From contig JADKJH010000002.1 in NCBI GenBank assembly GCA_016722505.1, forward strand, positions 388,001 through 452,000: a stretch of DNA of 64,000 nucleotides, in the 5' to 3' direction. Of the stretch, positions 1 to 9,362 are shown one piece after another. The notes under the pieces were generated by a model. It was not told where the DNA came from. It worked only from the letters and a program-made list of their open reading frames with translations, and did not search any database. The stretch's first letter is position 1. Every line of letters starts with the position of its first letter. Made by a program: the position numbers and the translations under genes. This DNA comes from Holophagaceae bacterium (GTDB lineage Bacteria; Acidobacteriota; Holophagae; Holophagales; Holophagaceae).

Positions 1-387
1 CTTGCTGAGGTTCGCGAATCCAACCGGATTCTTCGCTAGCAGCACCAAGTGGTAGCCCGCATCCCGGCTGCCGCTGGGATCCACACAATCCTCAAGGCCC
101 TCCTCGGACGTGTCGGAATTTTTCGCATCCAGCTTCTTGTCAAAGCGGGTGCGCGGGGCCACATATACTTCGCTCCCAAGGATCGGCTTCACCGCCCAAT
201 TACCATCCTTATCTGCGGTCTTCTCGCAGGCATCGAAGAGCCGCATCATGCCGAACATATTTCCGTGGTCGGTCACGGCCACCGATGGCATCCCCGAGGC
301 CTGGCATTTCTTCACGAGATCAGGAATGCGCGTGAGCCCATCCAGCAGGGAATACTCGGTATGAAGGTGCAGATGGGCGAAACTCAT
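1..387 (-). CDS. dnaE: DNA polymerase III alpha subunit, N-terminal part (runs off the window)
   Basis: This is the catalytic subunit of the replicative DNA polymerase III, acting in the cytoplasm at the replication fork. Reading the minus strand from an ATG at 387 gives 129 residues that start MSFAHLHLHTEYSLLDG, the hallmark opening of the bacterial PHP domain in DnaE. Further family features are VTDHGNMFG near residue 42 and KPILGSEVYV near residue 70. The polymerase, HhH and OB parts lie beyond base 1, so the gene is cut by the window edge and is not itself broken. No strong Shine-Dalgarno is visible ahead of the ATG. The gene lies 118 bp downstream of the MocR gene on the same strand; I see no functional link. 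Confidence 0.93.
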   Translation of the reverse strand, partial: MSFAHLHLHTEYSLLDGLTRIPDLVKKCQASGMPSVAVTDHGNMFGMMRLFDACEKTADKDGNWAVKPILGSEVYVAPRTRFDKKLDAKNSDTSEEGLEDCVDPSGSRDAGYHLVLLAKNPVGFANLSK

Positions 388-505
388 GGAGCTATTGTCC
401 CGCCCATGCCTGGACTTTGGAGAAGTTCCCAGCTGTCAGCACAAGGAGGGCCCGTTGCCCTGGAGTGCTGTGAAACCAGTGCAGCCGCGGCAGACCAAAA
501 AGGAC

Positions 506-1930
506 TCAGCCGGGTCTGCTAGGCTGACAAAGCTTCAGCCGTTGGACCAGGTCCGTGAGTTCTCGTTCGTCATGGGCTCCGAAAGCAAGCCGAGCCGCCG
601 AGCAAGCCCTTTTCCCAAGATCGAAGGCGCTGGAGGATCGAAGCATGACGCCTTGACGTGCAGCTTCCTTGGACCAGGCGTCCATATCGGTATCGCCTGA
701 TGCGCGTAGCCACAAGGCCATGCCCCCTGAAGGTGGCGTAAAGGTGAATATGTCGCCAAAGGTCTGAGTGAGCTGCGCGGCCAAATGGTCCCGGCGTGCC
801 TGATAAATGCGGCGGGTCCGATTCAGGTGGCGCAGGAGTTCTCCGCTTTCCAGCAAATCAACAATGGCCCACTCAAGCACTGGATCTCCCGGAAGATCCG
901 CAGACTCCCGGGCGGAAGCGATGCGATGGATCAGGGCCGCGGGTCCGTGGATCAAGCCCAACCGCATTCCGGGTGCGAAGATTTTGGAAAGCGCGCCTAT
1001 GAACACCACGGATCCTTGGTTCTCACTGGCCAAGGGCAATGGGGGCACGCCCTCGAACTGGAATTCGGTATCGTGGTCGTATTCCAGGATGAGAAAACCG
1101 TGCCGCCTAGCGAGGTTCAAAAGCTCCATGCGCCGGGTTTGGGCCATTGGGACTGTAGTCGGGTATTGGCGTTGCGGAGTCGCGAACACAGCTCGTACAT
1201 TCCGTTCGCCACAAATTTGTTCGAGCGCTTTGGTGTCCAACCCCTGATCGTCCACCGGGACCGCCGACAAATTCACGCCGCGTTTCCGAAGAACGTCCCA
1301 GCCCACCGGGTAACCCGGAGATTCCACCACGACTTCATCACCTGGCGAGAGCAGGGCATCGGCGACAAGGCCGAGCGCCGCGCCGCCGCCTGGGGTCACC
1401 ATCAAGGACTCGGGTTCCGAACGCAGTCCGCGGCTGTAGGCCAGCATGTCCACAAGCGCCAGGCGGAGCCGAAGCGGGCCGTAAGGGTCCGGCGGGGCGC
1501 CATCCCGATTGACCATCCGGAGCGCCCAGCGATAGGCGCGGGCGAAGGCGCCAGCGGGAATGAGCCTGCCATCGGGAAGCCCGGTCTGGGCCTGGAAACG
1601 TGGCACTGGGGCAACGGAAGGCAGCTGAGGAGAAGAAGATTGCTGGGGCGCCCTGGGCAGGGGCTTGGCCAAAGGAGGGGTCAGGCTCACGAAAGTCCCA
1701 TCTCCAACCTTGGTCTCGATCCAGCCTTCGGCCACAAGCTCCCGGAAGGCCGCCAGCACGGTATTCCTGTGGATGCCAAGCTGCTCTGCCAGGGCCCGCG
1801 TGCCAGGAATCGGATCGCCCGGTTTGAGCGATCCGCCCTGGATGCGTGTGATGAGGCCTGAGACCAGTTGGAGGTATAGCGGTTCAGAAAGGGCTGGGTC
1901 CAGGGGAATGGAAAGGTCCCAAAGCGGCAT
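506..1930 (-). CDS. MocR/PdxR-type regulator (GntR wHTH fused to PLP aminotransferase fold)
   Basis: This is a 474-residue transcriptional regulator of the MocR subfamily. Residues ~12-80 form a GntR winged helix, with the typical IPGTRALAEQLGIHRNTV segment in the recognition-helix region. From ~110 to the end there is a class I aminotransferase-like domain. It keeps an SPGYP motif, a YDHDTEF segment and LSKIFAPGMRLG, whose Lys is the expected PLP-binding residue. Family members sense pyridoxal phosphate or related amines and often control vitamin B6, GABA or taurine genes. No such target gene is adjacent here, because its neighbours are dnaE and an NHL lipoprotein. Length is normal for the family. 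The effector and regulon cannot be told from sequence. Confidence 0.9.
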   Translation of the reverse strand: MPLWDLSIPLDPALSEPLYLQLVSGLITRIQGGSLKPGDPIPGTRALAEQLGIHRNTVLAAFRELVAEGWIETKVGDGTFVSLTPPLAKPLPRAPQQSSSPQLPSVAPVPRFQAQTGLPDGRLIPAGAFARAYRWALRMVNRDGAPPDPYGPLRLRLALVDMLAYSRGLRSEPESLMVTPGGGAALGLVADALLSPGDEVVVESPGYPVGWDVLRKRGVNLSAVPVDDQGLDTKALEQICGERNVRAVFATPQRQYPTTVPMAQTRRMELLNLARRHGFLILEYDHDTEFQFEGVPPLPLASENQGSVVFIGALSKIFAPGMRLGLIHGPAALIHRIASARESADLPGDPVLEWAIVDLLESGELLRHLNRTRRIYQARRDHLAAQLTQTFGDIFTFTPPSGGMALWLRASGDTDMDAWSKEAARQGVMLRSSSAFDLGKRACSAARLAFGAHDERELTDLVQRLKLCQPSRPG

Positions 1931-2048
1931 AGTTAATCCTGGATGAGCATCCCAGTATGACCTTCCAGGAAGCGGTGATGACCTTCATATCAACTCCCGG
2001 AAAGGGACTTGGAATTCGGTGGATCCAGCTTCAAGCGCTAAAGAGATC

Positions 2049-4877
2049 TCAGGGATTGAGCAGGATCAGGCCGTTAGCGGTGCTGAATACGAACCTTCCA
2101 TCCGGAAGACGGGCGATGCTAGCCGCCGGGGTGATCACGCCAGGGAGGGCTCCCAATAAATTGCCTTTCTTTCCCGCTTGACCGGCGAGGGTGCTCACCA
2201 CACCCGAGGGAGTCACCAGGCGGATGGTCGAGTTCCCCGAATCCCCCACCAGAAGATTGCCAGAGACAGGATCGAGAACCATGGCATAGGGGTTGTTGAA
2301 ACGTGCGGCTGAACCCGTGCCATCCGCAGCCCCAGGCTGGCCAGCGCTTCCCGCCAATGTGCTCACCGTGCCGTCCGGCGTGATCTTGCGCAGGGTGTGG
2401 TTGGCATAATCTGCTACATAAAGATTACCGGCCAAATCCATGGCGATGCCGGACGGGAAATTGAACCGGGCCGTGGCGCCAGCTCCTTCGGCGCTGCCAG
2501 GCTGGCCTGCGCTGCCGGCCACGGTGCTCACCACCCCAGCGGGAGTGATCTTGCGGATCGTGTGGTTCATATTGTCCGTCACATAGGCATTGTCCGCGGC
2601 GTCCAGGGTGATGAATTCCGGCTGGTAGAATTGGGCCGCCGTTCCGACCCCATCAGCGGACCCTCTGCCTGAATAGGACCCTGCCAAAGTTGTGACGACA
2701 CCGGCCGGAGTGATTTTCCGGATGCGGTGGCCAGCGGCTTCGCAGGCCAACAGGTTTCCGGCCCCATCCACAGCCAAACCGAATGGATATCTGAATCGGG
2801 CTGCAGTACTCGTGCCGTCGGCATCGCCGGCTTGCTTGGGGCTGCCCACAAAGGCGCTAACAGTACCGTCCAGAGCCACTTTACGGATCGTCTGATTTCC
2901 CATTTCCGCCACAAAGATGGCTCCAGTGCTATTTGATGCGACTCCGACAGGCAACCAGAATCGGGCCAAGGATCCTTGGCCATCCGCGCTGCCAGACAGT
3001 GGTGGAGATCCGGCCAAGGTGCTCACCAGACCGCCGGGAGTTATGGCGCGGATCGTCATGTTGTATGAATCAGCAACCAGTATCCGGCCAGTGAAGGAAT
3101 CCCAGGCCAGGCCCTCAGGATAGTAGAAACGGGCAGAGCTTCCTTGTCCATCGTCCGCTCCCTCTATCCCGTAGCCACCGGCCAAGGTGGTCACCTGGGC
3201 GGCGGGCGTCACTTTTCGGATCGTATCCCCGGCGTCGGCCACGAATAGGTTTCCAGCAGGGTCGAGGGTAATTCCAGCAGGGAAAAGGAACCGAGCGGCG
3301 CTGCCAGTGCCATCAGTGCTTCCTCCCGAACCATTGCCAGCAAAGGTGCTGACCACCCCAGTGGGCGTGATTTTCCTAATGGTGTGGTTGTTATACTCGG
3401 TCACGAAAAGATTCCCGCTCCCATCGATCGTCATGCCATTCGGGTGGCTGAAACGGGCGGCAACACCGGAACCGTCCACAAACCCGCTTTGGCCCAGGCT
3501 CCCAGCAAAGGTGCTGACATCTCCTGTGGGCGTCACTTTGCGGATGGCCTCGTTCAGAAAATCCGCAACATAGAGATTTCCGGCTGCGTCCAGTGCGAGT
3601 CCGCGGGGGTACTTGAAGCGCGCCGCGGCTCCGTTGCCGTCCGCGGCGCCTGATTGGCCGGGACTTCCTGCGATGGTCGTCACGACCCCACCAGGGCTCA
3701 TCTTCCGGATGGTGTGATTGGAGGTGTCCGAGATGTACAGGTTGCCGGCGCCATCCAGGAGCAGGTTATGTGGGTTAAAGAACCGAGCAGCGCTAGCGGG
3801 GCCGTCGGTGGAGCCCGATTGTCCCGAGGATCCCGCCACGGTGCTCACAGTGCCGTCGGGCCAGATCTTCCGGATGGTGTGGTTGCTGGAATCAACGACC
3901 CAGGCATTACCCAACGCATCGCTCGCGACACCATTAGGCTGTGTGAACCGGGCGGCGCTGCCCGGCCCGTCCAGATTGCCGCCACCCCCTAGGTTTCCGG
4001 CAAGGAAGCTGAGATTGTGGGCGGCGGTTTGCACCGTCACAGTGGCCGACTGGTTCACCGAACCATTGGCATTGGAGGCCGTGAGCGTGTAGATCGTGGA
4101 TATCAGGGGATTCACCGTGGTGGACGTGCCCGTCACGATTCCCACGCCCTGGTTGATGCTCAGACTGGCGGTATTCGCCACCACCCAGGACAAGGTGACG
4201 CTTGCTCCCGGACTGGAAATGGCAGGTGTGGCCGTAAAGCTCAAGATCGCCGGCATGGAATTGACACCGATCGCCGCGATGGCGCTCTTAGTGCTATCCG
4301 CAACGCTGGTGGCCACCACATGGAACGTGGCGCTCGCGCCACTGATGGCCGCAGGCGCGGTGTAGAGCCCTGATGTGTTCACGGTGCCCCCTGCCGCGCC
4401 TTCCTGCACGGCCCAGGTCACGGCAGTATTGCTGGCATTGGAAACCGTGGCCGTGAACTGTTGTGTGCCGCCTATCACCACGGTCGCTGCGGGCGGATTG
4501 ATGGCCACGGACGTGGGCATGTTCACTGTCACCGTCGCAGTGGCACTCTTGGTGCCATCCGCCACGCTGGTGGCCACCACATGGAATGTGGCGCTTGCAC
4601 CGCTGACCGTTGCAGGCGCGGAGTAAAGGCCTGAGGCGTTCACGCTGCCACCAGTAGCGCCTTCCGTCACCGTCCAGGTAACGGATGTGTTCGAGGCATT
4701 GGCCACCGTGGCGCTGAATTGCTGGGTCGCGCCGGGTGCCAGCGTGGCCGTGGACGGATTCAGGGTGACGGTGGTGGTTGGAGGCTGGGGTTGGGACCCG
4801 CCGCCGCTGCTGCACGCCAGCAGTCCCAGGACGCTCAGGGTGAGCGCAGATGTTGGAAACAAGAATCGGGTCCGCAT
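2049..4877 (-). CDS. Exported lipoprotein with Ig-like domains and an NHL-repeat propeller
   Basis: This is a 942-residue surface or periplasmic lipoprotein. I chose the ATG at 4877 because it has GGAG six bases upstream and opens directly into a signal peptide with lipobox LLACSS (lipidated Cys near residue 22). Two near-identical Big-type Ig-like domains follow (shared phrase GASATFHVVATSVAD), then a third Ig-like module. About eleven NHL-type blades of ~56 residues come next, each carrying variants of RKITPxGVVSTLAGS and DGxGSAARFxxP. NHL propellers usually bind ligands or other proteins and here probably act outside the cell. The blades are so alike that the DNA shows periodic repeats. 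The gene is divergent from the Ser/Thr kinase at 4996 with a 118-bp shared upstream region. No enzymatic motif is visible. Confidence 0.88.
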   Translation of the reverse strand: MRTRFLFPTSALTLSVLGLLACSSGGGSQPQPPTTTVTLNPSTATLAPGATQQFSATVANASNTSVTWTVTEGATGGSVNASGLYSAPATVSGASATFHVVATSVADGTKSATATVTVNMPTSVAINPPAATVVIGGTQQFTATVSNASNTAVTWAVQEGAAGGTVNTSGLYTAPAAISGASATFHVVATSVADSTKSAIAAIGVNSMPAILSFTATPAISSPGASVTLSWVVANTASLSINQGVGIVTGTSTTVNPLISTIYTLTASNANGSVNQSATVTVQTAAHNLSFLAGNLGGGGNLDGPGSAARFTQPNGVASDALGNAWVVDSSNHTIRKIWPDGTVSTVAGSSGQSGSTDGPASAARFFNPHNLLLDGAGNLYISDTSNHTIRKMSPGGVVTTIAGSPGQSGAADGNGAAARFKYPRGLALDAAGNLYVADFLNEAIRKVTPTGDVSTFAGSLGQSGFVDGSGVAARFSHPNGMTIDGSGNLFVTEYNNHTIRKITPTGVVSTFAGNGSGGSTDGTGSAARFLFPAGITLDPAGNLFVADAGDTIRKVTPAAQVTTLAGGYGIEGADDGQGSSARFYYPEGLAWDSFTGRILVADSYNMTIRAITPGGLVSTLAGSPPLSGSADGQGSLARFWLPVGVASNSTGAIFVAEMGNQTIRKVALDGTVSAFVGSPKQAGDADGTSTAARFRYPFGLAVDGAGNLLACEAAGHRIRKITPAGVVTTLAGSYSGRGSADGVGTAAQFYQPEFITLDAADNAYVTDNMNHTIRKITPAGVVSTVAGSAGQPGSAEGAGATARFNFPSGIAMDLAGNLYVADYANHTLRKITPDGTVSTLAGSAGQPGAADGTGSAARFNNPYAMVLDPVSGNLLVGDSGNSTIRLVTPSGVVSTLAGQAGKKGNLLGALPGVITPAASIARLPDGRFVFSTANGLILLNP

Positions 4878-4995
4878 GGGTGGCTCCGGAGTGAAGGGCA
4901 GATTCAGATTCGCAATCCACGTGCAAGGTGTGCAGGTCCGCTTTGAAAATGGAGGTTGTGCCACTGGACCGAACCAGTAGAATCAAGTCCATATC

Positions 4996-7815
4996 GTGAA
5001 CCAGAATCCTGAATCAAATCCAAGCCCAGCCTCATTTCGCGTGGAGGAAGGCGATAGCTTGGCCCTGGATTCCCGCATGGGTGGCCGCCGGGGATTTCCC
5101 CCCGGTACGCGGTTCAGAAACGTGGAACTGCTTGGTGAAGGTGGCATGGGGCGCGTGTACCGTGCCGAAGACCCCGTGCTGGGCCGGAGTGTGGCGCTGA
5201 AACTCGCCAACGACGATTCGGACCTCGCGCTCATGCGGTTCACGGGTGAAGCCCAAGCCCAGGCCCGCATCGACCACCCCAACGTGGTCAAGGTATTCGA
5301 GGTCGGAGAAATCCAGGGAACTCCCTTCATCGTCATGCAGCTCGTTCAAGGCGCCGACCTTGCCACGGCTTGCGCCAAGCTTGATCTGCGGCAGCTTGTG
5401 CGGATCATGCAGCAGGTCGCGGAGGGAGCCGAGGCCGCGCATCGGCTGGGGCTCCTGCATCGGGACTTGAAGCCCCGGAACATTCTCATCGAGGGGCTCA
5501 AGGGGCTCGACGCGCCCGAACCGCATCCCTTTGTCTCCGATTTCGGGTTGGTGAGAATCATGGACAACCAGGGGCTGACCTCGACGGGCGTGGCCCTGGG
5601 CACTCCGAGGTACATGAGCCCCGAGCAGGCCCAAGGGATGATCGACAAGGTGGACGCGCGCAGCGACGTCTACAGCCTCGGCGCCACCATGTACGAAGTC
5701 TTTGGAGGAGGCCCGATCTACGGGGACGTCTCCGATCTTCCCTTATTCCGGAAAATCGTCGAGGAGGACCCACCTCCACTGAGACGAATGGCGCCAAAGG
5801 TGCCCGAGGATCTGGCCGTGATCGTGCACACTTGCCTTGCGAAAGATCCAGCTCAGCGCTATTCCTCGGCCCAGGCCCTGGCCGAGGATTTGGGGCGGTA
5901 TCTTCACGGGCAACCCATCTGGGCGCGGCGCCCTTCATTGGACTACCGCCTCCGCCGGTTCCTTCGGCAACATCGGGCTATCACCATTGTGGTCGCAGCC
6001 GGTCTTTCCGCACTCCTGATCCTAGGTGCATGGTCGGTGCGCAGCCTAGCCCGCTCTGGGCGTCAAGCCACGCTGGCTGCGGCTTTCGGTCAGCGGGCCC
6101 AGCGCATGGAAACTTTCCTGCGCCTGGCCTTCATGTCCCCAGATCATGGCGTTCGTCCTCAGATAGATGAGGTCGAACGAGAAATCGAGCAGCTCAAAGC
6201 GGGCATCCAGCAGGGCGGGAGCCTTGCTGTAGGGCCAGGAAATTGGGCCCTTGGCGAGGGCTACCTGGCGCTCGGGGCCACCGACGAAGCTCTTCACTGC
6301 CTAAACGAGGCTTGGGCGGCGGGGTTCCAAACACCTGAATCGGCTTTCACCCGGGGGAAAGCCCTGGTTCAGAAATTTATCGCCGGAAAGAATGCCCTGC
6401 CTGGTATCGAGGATGACAAAGTTCGGGCCGCGGAATCAGCGAAGCTGGAGGCCCAATACAAGCAGCCAGCCCTAGACATGATGAAGCAGGCCCGAGGCCT
6501 TGCTGGATCGGGCCCAATGCTGGCAGCACAGATCGCCATGCTCGAAGGAAGGCAGGATGACGCCCTTCGTGAGTCGGCCGCCGCGCTTTCGGCGGAACCC
6601 TGGCGATATGAAGCCTGTATCCTCCAGGCTCAGGTCTGGAAAGAACGGTGGGACCGGATGCGGACAGCTGGAGATCAAACCGGCGCGCTTCGGGCCCATG
6701 AAAAAGTGGAATCAGCCTTCCAACAGGCCTTGGCCATCGCGCCAAGCAGCCCGGAAATCTGGACCAACTATGGAACGGATTGCCTCGACCGGGCGGGCGG
6801 GCCCGTGGCGCTCTCGAGGGAGAAAATAACCGAGGAATTGCAAGAGAAGGCACGCACCAGCTATGACCATGCCCTGGCCCTCGACCCCAAATGGGTAGTG
6901 GCACTCAATAACCGATCGCAATTGGGCTGGCGTTATGCGGTCCTTAGCCAGATGAAGGGAGAGAATCCCGAAATATGGCTTCAAAGGGCCATCTCGGATG
7001 CCGAAGCTTCGCTAGCCATTAACGCGGAACAGCCCAGGGCCCACCTCATGTTGGCCCTGGCGCTGCTGTTAAAGGCCAATGTGCTGGTTGACGCGCACCG
7101 CGAGGCCACACCAGAACTCGATCTCGGTGCGGCATCCCTGCTCAAGGCCAAAGCACTAGTACAGAAAACCGGCGCTTTTCTTGGGTGGGATTCTTTCTAC
7201 AACGCAGAAGCGCAATTCTCCGCGCTGAAAGGCCTCAACGCGATGAACCAGGGTGGCGACGGCCGTCCAATGTTCCGCGAGGCCGTCAAGTCCGCCCAGA
7301 AAATATTGGACGTGAACCCTGAATCCATATCCTCCATAGGATTAACCGGCAATATAACTATGATGCTGGCGGATGCCGAAGACCGGCTGGGGGGCGATCC
7401 CATGGCCGCACTAGACCACGCGCAACATAGCTTCGATGGCCTTCTTGAAAAAATGCCGGGCCATGTGCAACTCCTGCGGGACTGCGCCGAGGTCCACCGC
7501 ATCCGTGCCAGCCAGCTTGTCCGGCGGAATCAGGATCCCGGGATTGAGCTTGCTGCAGCCCATCGGATGCTTGCAGAAGGCCTGGTCCAGGCTCCGGAGT
7601 TCCACGAATTGCATCAGGTGAAAGGCCGGGTTGGCCTCGTAATGGCGCGATGGGACCGGCACCTGGGAAGAAATGAATCCGCATCTCTCGGAATGGCCCG
7701 CACTGAGATCCAGAAGGCCAAGGTCCTCAATCCCAGAATTGCGGATTTGGACTCGGACCTACGCGAGGTCCTGGAGTTCCAGGCGAACCGAACTCGACGC
7801 CCCAGGAAATCCTGA
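4996..7815 (+). CDS. Membrane Ser/Thr protein kinase with C-terminal TPR region
   Basis: This is a 939-residue Hanks-type kinase. Residues ~35-300 form the kinase domain, with glycine loop GEGGMGRVY, a VALK lysine, catalytic HRDLKPRN, DFG in DFGLVR, and GTPRYMSPEQ in the activation segment. All catalytic residues are present, so activity is expected. One membrane helix (AITIVVAAGLSALLILGAW, around residue 330) separates it from a ~580-residue helical C-terminus with TPR-like units, presumably outside the membrane as a sensor or scaffold. The start is a GTG at 4996 with a weak ribosome site. An ATG 27 codons in (MGGRRG) would still keep the whole kinase domain. The substrate is unknown. The divergent NHL lipoprotein is a possible partner only by position. 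Confidence 0.92.
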   Translation: MNQNPESNPSPASFRVEEGDSLALDSRMGGRRGFPPGTRFRNVELLGEGGMGRVYRAEDPVLGRSVALKLANDDSDLALMRFTGEAQAQARIDHPNVVKVFEVGEIQGTPFIVMQLVQGADLATACAKLDLRQLVRIMQQVAEGAEAAHRLGLLHRDLKPRNILIEGLKGLDAPEPHPFVSDFGLVRIMDNQGLTSTGVALGTPRYMSPEQAQGMIDKVDARSDVYSLGATMYEVFGGGPIYGDVSDLPLFRKIVEEDPPPLRRMAPKVPEDLAVIVHTCLAKDPAQRYSSAQALAEDLGRYLHGQPIWARRPSLDYRLRRFLRQHRAITIVVAAGLSALLILGAWSVRSLARSGRQATLAAAFGQRAQRMETFLRLAFMSPDHGVRPQIDEVEREIEQLKAGIQQGGSLAVGPGNWALGEGYLALGATDEALHCLNEAWAAGFQTPESAFTRGKALVQKFIAGKNALPGIEDDKVRAAESAKLEAQYKQPALDMMKQARGLAGSGPMLAAQIAMLEGRQDDALRESAAALSAEPWRYEACILQAQVWKERWDRMRTAGDQTGALRAHEKVESAFQQALAIAPSSPEIWTNYGTDCLDRAGGPVALSREKITEELQEKARTSYDHALALDPKWVVALNNRSQLGWRYAVLSQMKGENPEIWLQRAISDAEASLAINAEQPRAHLMLALALLLKANVLVDAHREATPELDLGAASLLKAKALVQKTGAFLGWDSFYNAEAQFSALKGLNAMNQGGDGRPMFREAVKSAQKILDVNPESISSIGLTGNITMMLADAEDRLGGDPMAALDHAQHSFDGLLEKMPGHVQLLRDCAEVHRIRASQLVRRNQDPGIELAAAHRMLAEGLVQAPEFHELHQVKGRVGLVMARWDRHLGRNESASLGMARTEIQKAKVLNPRIADLDSDLREVLEFQANRTRRPRKS

Positions 7816-7840
7816 CTTCAATTTGTGGTTCCCGCTGAAC

Positions 7841-8503
7841 CTAGGTGCCAAGTTCGTTGATTTCCCGGCTCTCCAGCACTGGCTTTGGCGCGCCCTCCCG
7901 GGCCGCCCTGAGCATGGCGCGGCCAATGCGCTCAGTGGTGGTCATCAGGGAGGGGAAGCAGGCCAGAAGCGGGAGCAGGGGCCAAGCCAGCACATAGAAA
8001 ATGCGATAGGCGCGGGTCTTCGACTTGACGTCGTGCAAGGGCCGGATGAGGCCGGGACGGAAGAGGTATACAGCCTTGAAGGGCAGGCACAACAGGGCAT
8101 TCTCGGTCCTGCCCTTCACCCGCGCCCACATGGCGCGGCCCTGTTCGGTGCTGTCCGTGCCCGCGCCGGACACATAGATGAAGGTCATGCCTGGATTCAG
8201 CTTCACCAAGATTTCGGCGGCGGCCAAGGTGTAGCCAAAGGTGACGCGGGTGTAGTCCGCCTCCGACATCCCCGCGGCTGATACGCCAAGGCAAAAGAAA
8301 CAAGCATCGTAGCCGATGAGATCGTTCTCCTGCCCATCATAGGTCGAGAGATCCGGCACCGAGAGTTCCCGGAGTTTTGGATGCGCTTGGCCCAAAGCAG
8401 TACGCCCCACGGCAAGAATTTGGTCCACGCATTCATCCCGCAGGCATTCCCGCAGCACTCCCTGGCCAACCATGCCTGTAGCGCCAAAGAGAATGACTTT
8501 CAC
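7841..8503 (-). CDS. NAD(P)-binding Rossmann-fold protein, HTATIP2/YwnB-like
   Basis: This is a 220-residue protein with an N-terminal dinucleotide-binding motif (FGATGMVGQGVLREC) and the atypical short-chain dehydrogenase layout of the HTATIP2/YwnB group of NAD(P)H-binding proteins. A YVSGAGTDS segment near residue 110 corresponds to the family's conserved central region. Substrates for these bacterial proteins are mostly unknown, so only a generic oxidoreductase or epimerase-like role can be assigned. It lies 79 bp downstream of the peroxiredoxin gene on the same strand, with a possible hairpin between them. It ends 25 bp from the convergent kinase gene. Confidence 0.8.
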   Translation of the reverse strand: MKVILFGATGMVGQGVLRECLRDECVDQILAVGRTALGQAHPKLRELSVPDLSTYDGQENDLIGYDACFFCLGVSAAGMSEADYTRVTFGYTLAAAEILVKLNPGMTFIYVSGAGTDSTEQGRAMWARVKGRTENALLCLPFKAVYLFRPGLIRPLHDVKSKTRAYRIFYVLAWPLLPLLACFPSLMTTTERIGRAMLRAAREGAPKPVLESREINELGT

Positions 8504-8537
8504 CTGGGCCTCCTAGGATGAATGATGCGCGGAACGA

Positions 8538-8575
8538 AAGAAGCACCCTTGCGGGCGCCTCTTCCGGTGCTTTTT
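8538..8575. terminator. Possible hairpin terminator after the peroxiredoxin gene
   Basis: An inverted repeat (AGCACC ... GGTGCT) with a GC-rich centre lies just past the peroxiredoxin stop. The T-run is stronger on the plus strand (TTTTT) than on the minus strand (TCTTTC), where it would be needed. I therefore hold it as a moderate terminator candidate. Confidence 0.4.
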
Positions 8576-8582
8576 GATCTGC

Positions 8583-9242
8583 TTACTTTGAAGCTACGTA
8601 AGCCTTTAGTCCAGCGGCATCCCTACTCGGCGGGGGCAATCGCGGGGCCCCTCCGGTGTCCCCCTTCTGCTGGCGGCCTCCTTCCAGGCCGGCGGCATTC
8701 GCCTTCATGGCCTTCTCGCCCTTGTGCCAGTTGGCGGGACAAACTTCGCCGTGCTCTTCGCTGAAGTCCACGGCATCCACCACGCGCAAGACCTCTTCCA
8801 CGTTGCGGCCCAGGTCGTTGTGGTTGATGGTGATGTGCTTCAGGACGCCTTCTTTGTTGATGATGAAAAGTCCGCGCAGGGCGATGCCGACAGGCAGCAA
8901 CACACCGTAATCGGCGGCGATGGTCTTGTTGAGGTCAGCCACCAATGGGAAGGTGATGCCCTTGATGCCGCCCTCTTTGCGGTCCACTTGAGTCCACGCG
9001 AAATGGCTGAACTTGCTGTCTACGCTCACGCCGATCACCTGGGTGTCACGGGCTTCGAATTCCTTGATGGCATCCGAGAAGGCCAAAATTTCAGTAGGGC
9101 AAACGAAGGTGAAATCCAAAGGGTAGAAAAACAGCACGATTTTCTTGCCCTTGTAGTCCGACAGAGAGATGGTCTTGAATTCGCCGTTGACGAGGGCGTC
9201 GGCCTTGAAATCGGGGGCTGGTTGAGTCACGAATGCGGTCAT
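8583..9242 (-). CDS. 2-Cys peroxiredoxin (AhpC/Prx1 type) with an inserted C-terminal segment
   Basis: This is a 219-residue thiol peroxidase that reduces H2O2 and organic peroxides in the cytoplasm. The peroxidatic Cys is in FTFVCPTE and the resolving Cys in GEVCPANW, as in typical Prx1/AhpC enzymes. The start is the ATG at 9242, because MTAFVTQPAPDF matches the family's N-terminus; an upstream TTG at 9320 would add an unrelated tail. The C-terminus is odd. The usual ...KGEKAMK-AAGLKAYVASK ending is interrupted after AAGL by 26 extra residues that end in a second AAGL (see 8607-8684). Both catalytic Cys precede the insert, so activity may be kept. The gene is downstream of the GTPase gene at 9363 on the same strand. 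Confidence 0.93.
   Translation of the reverse strand: MTAFVTQPAPDFKADALVNGEFKTISLSDYKGKKIVLFFYPLDFTFVCPTEILAFSDAIKEFEARDTQVIGVSVDSKFSHFAWTQVDRKEGGIKGITFPLVADLNKTIAADYGVLLPVGIALRGLFIINKEGVLKHITINHNDLGRNVEEVLRVVDAVDFSEEHGEVCPANWHKGEKAMKANAAGLEGGRQQKGDTGGAPRLPPPSRDAAGLKAYVASK
8607..8684 (-). other. 78-bp in-frame insertion in the peroxiredoxin gene
   Basis: Twenty-six codons lie between two copies of an AAGL-encoding 12-mer (GCCGCCGGCCTG and GCCGCTGGACTA). The insert is Gly/Pro/Arg/Gln-rich. Its DNA contains a GGGGGCA/TGTCCCCC inverted pair around GGGGCCCC. It reads as a small palindromic insertion that kept the frame. Confidence 0.6.
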
Positions 9243-9362
9243 ATTAATGCTCCAATGGAAAGGGGCCGTGCCCCGGAGATGCAGAATATCCAGGATACGC
9301 ACGGCTTCGAAGGCCTTCAAGGATTAAAACCTAGTAAAACGGTAAAGATTTTGTTACTTGGA

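Noticed and set aside
2100..4000. Regularly spaced repeats of ~168 bp that could suggest a CRISPR or satellite array
   Set aside because: They are in phase with the coding frame and encode NHL blades with family motifs.
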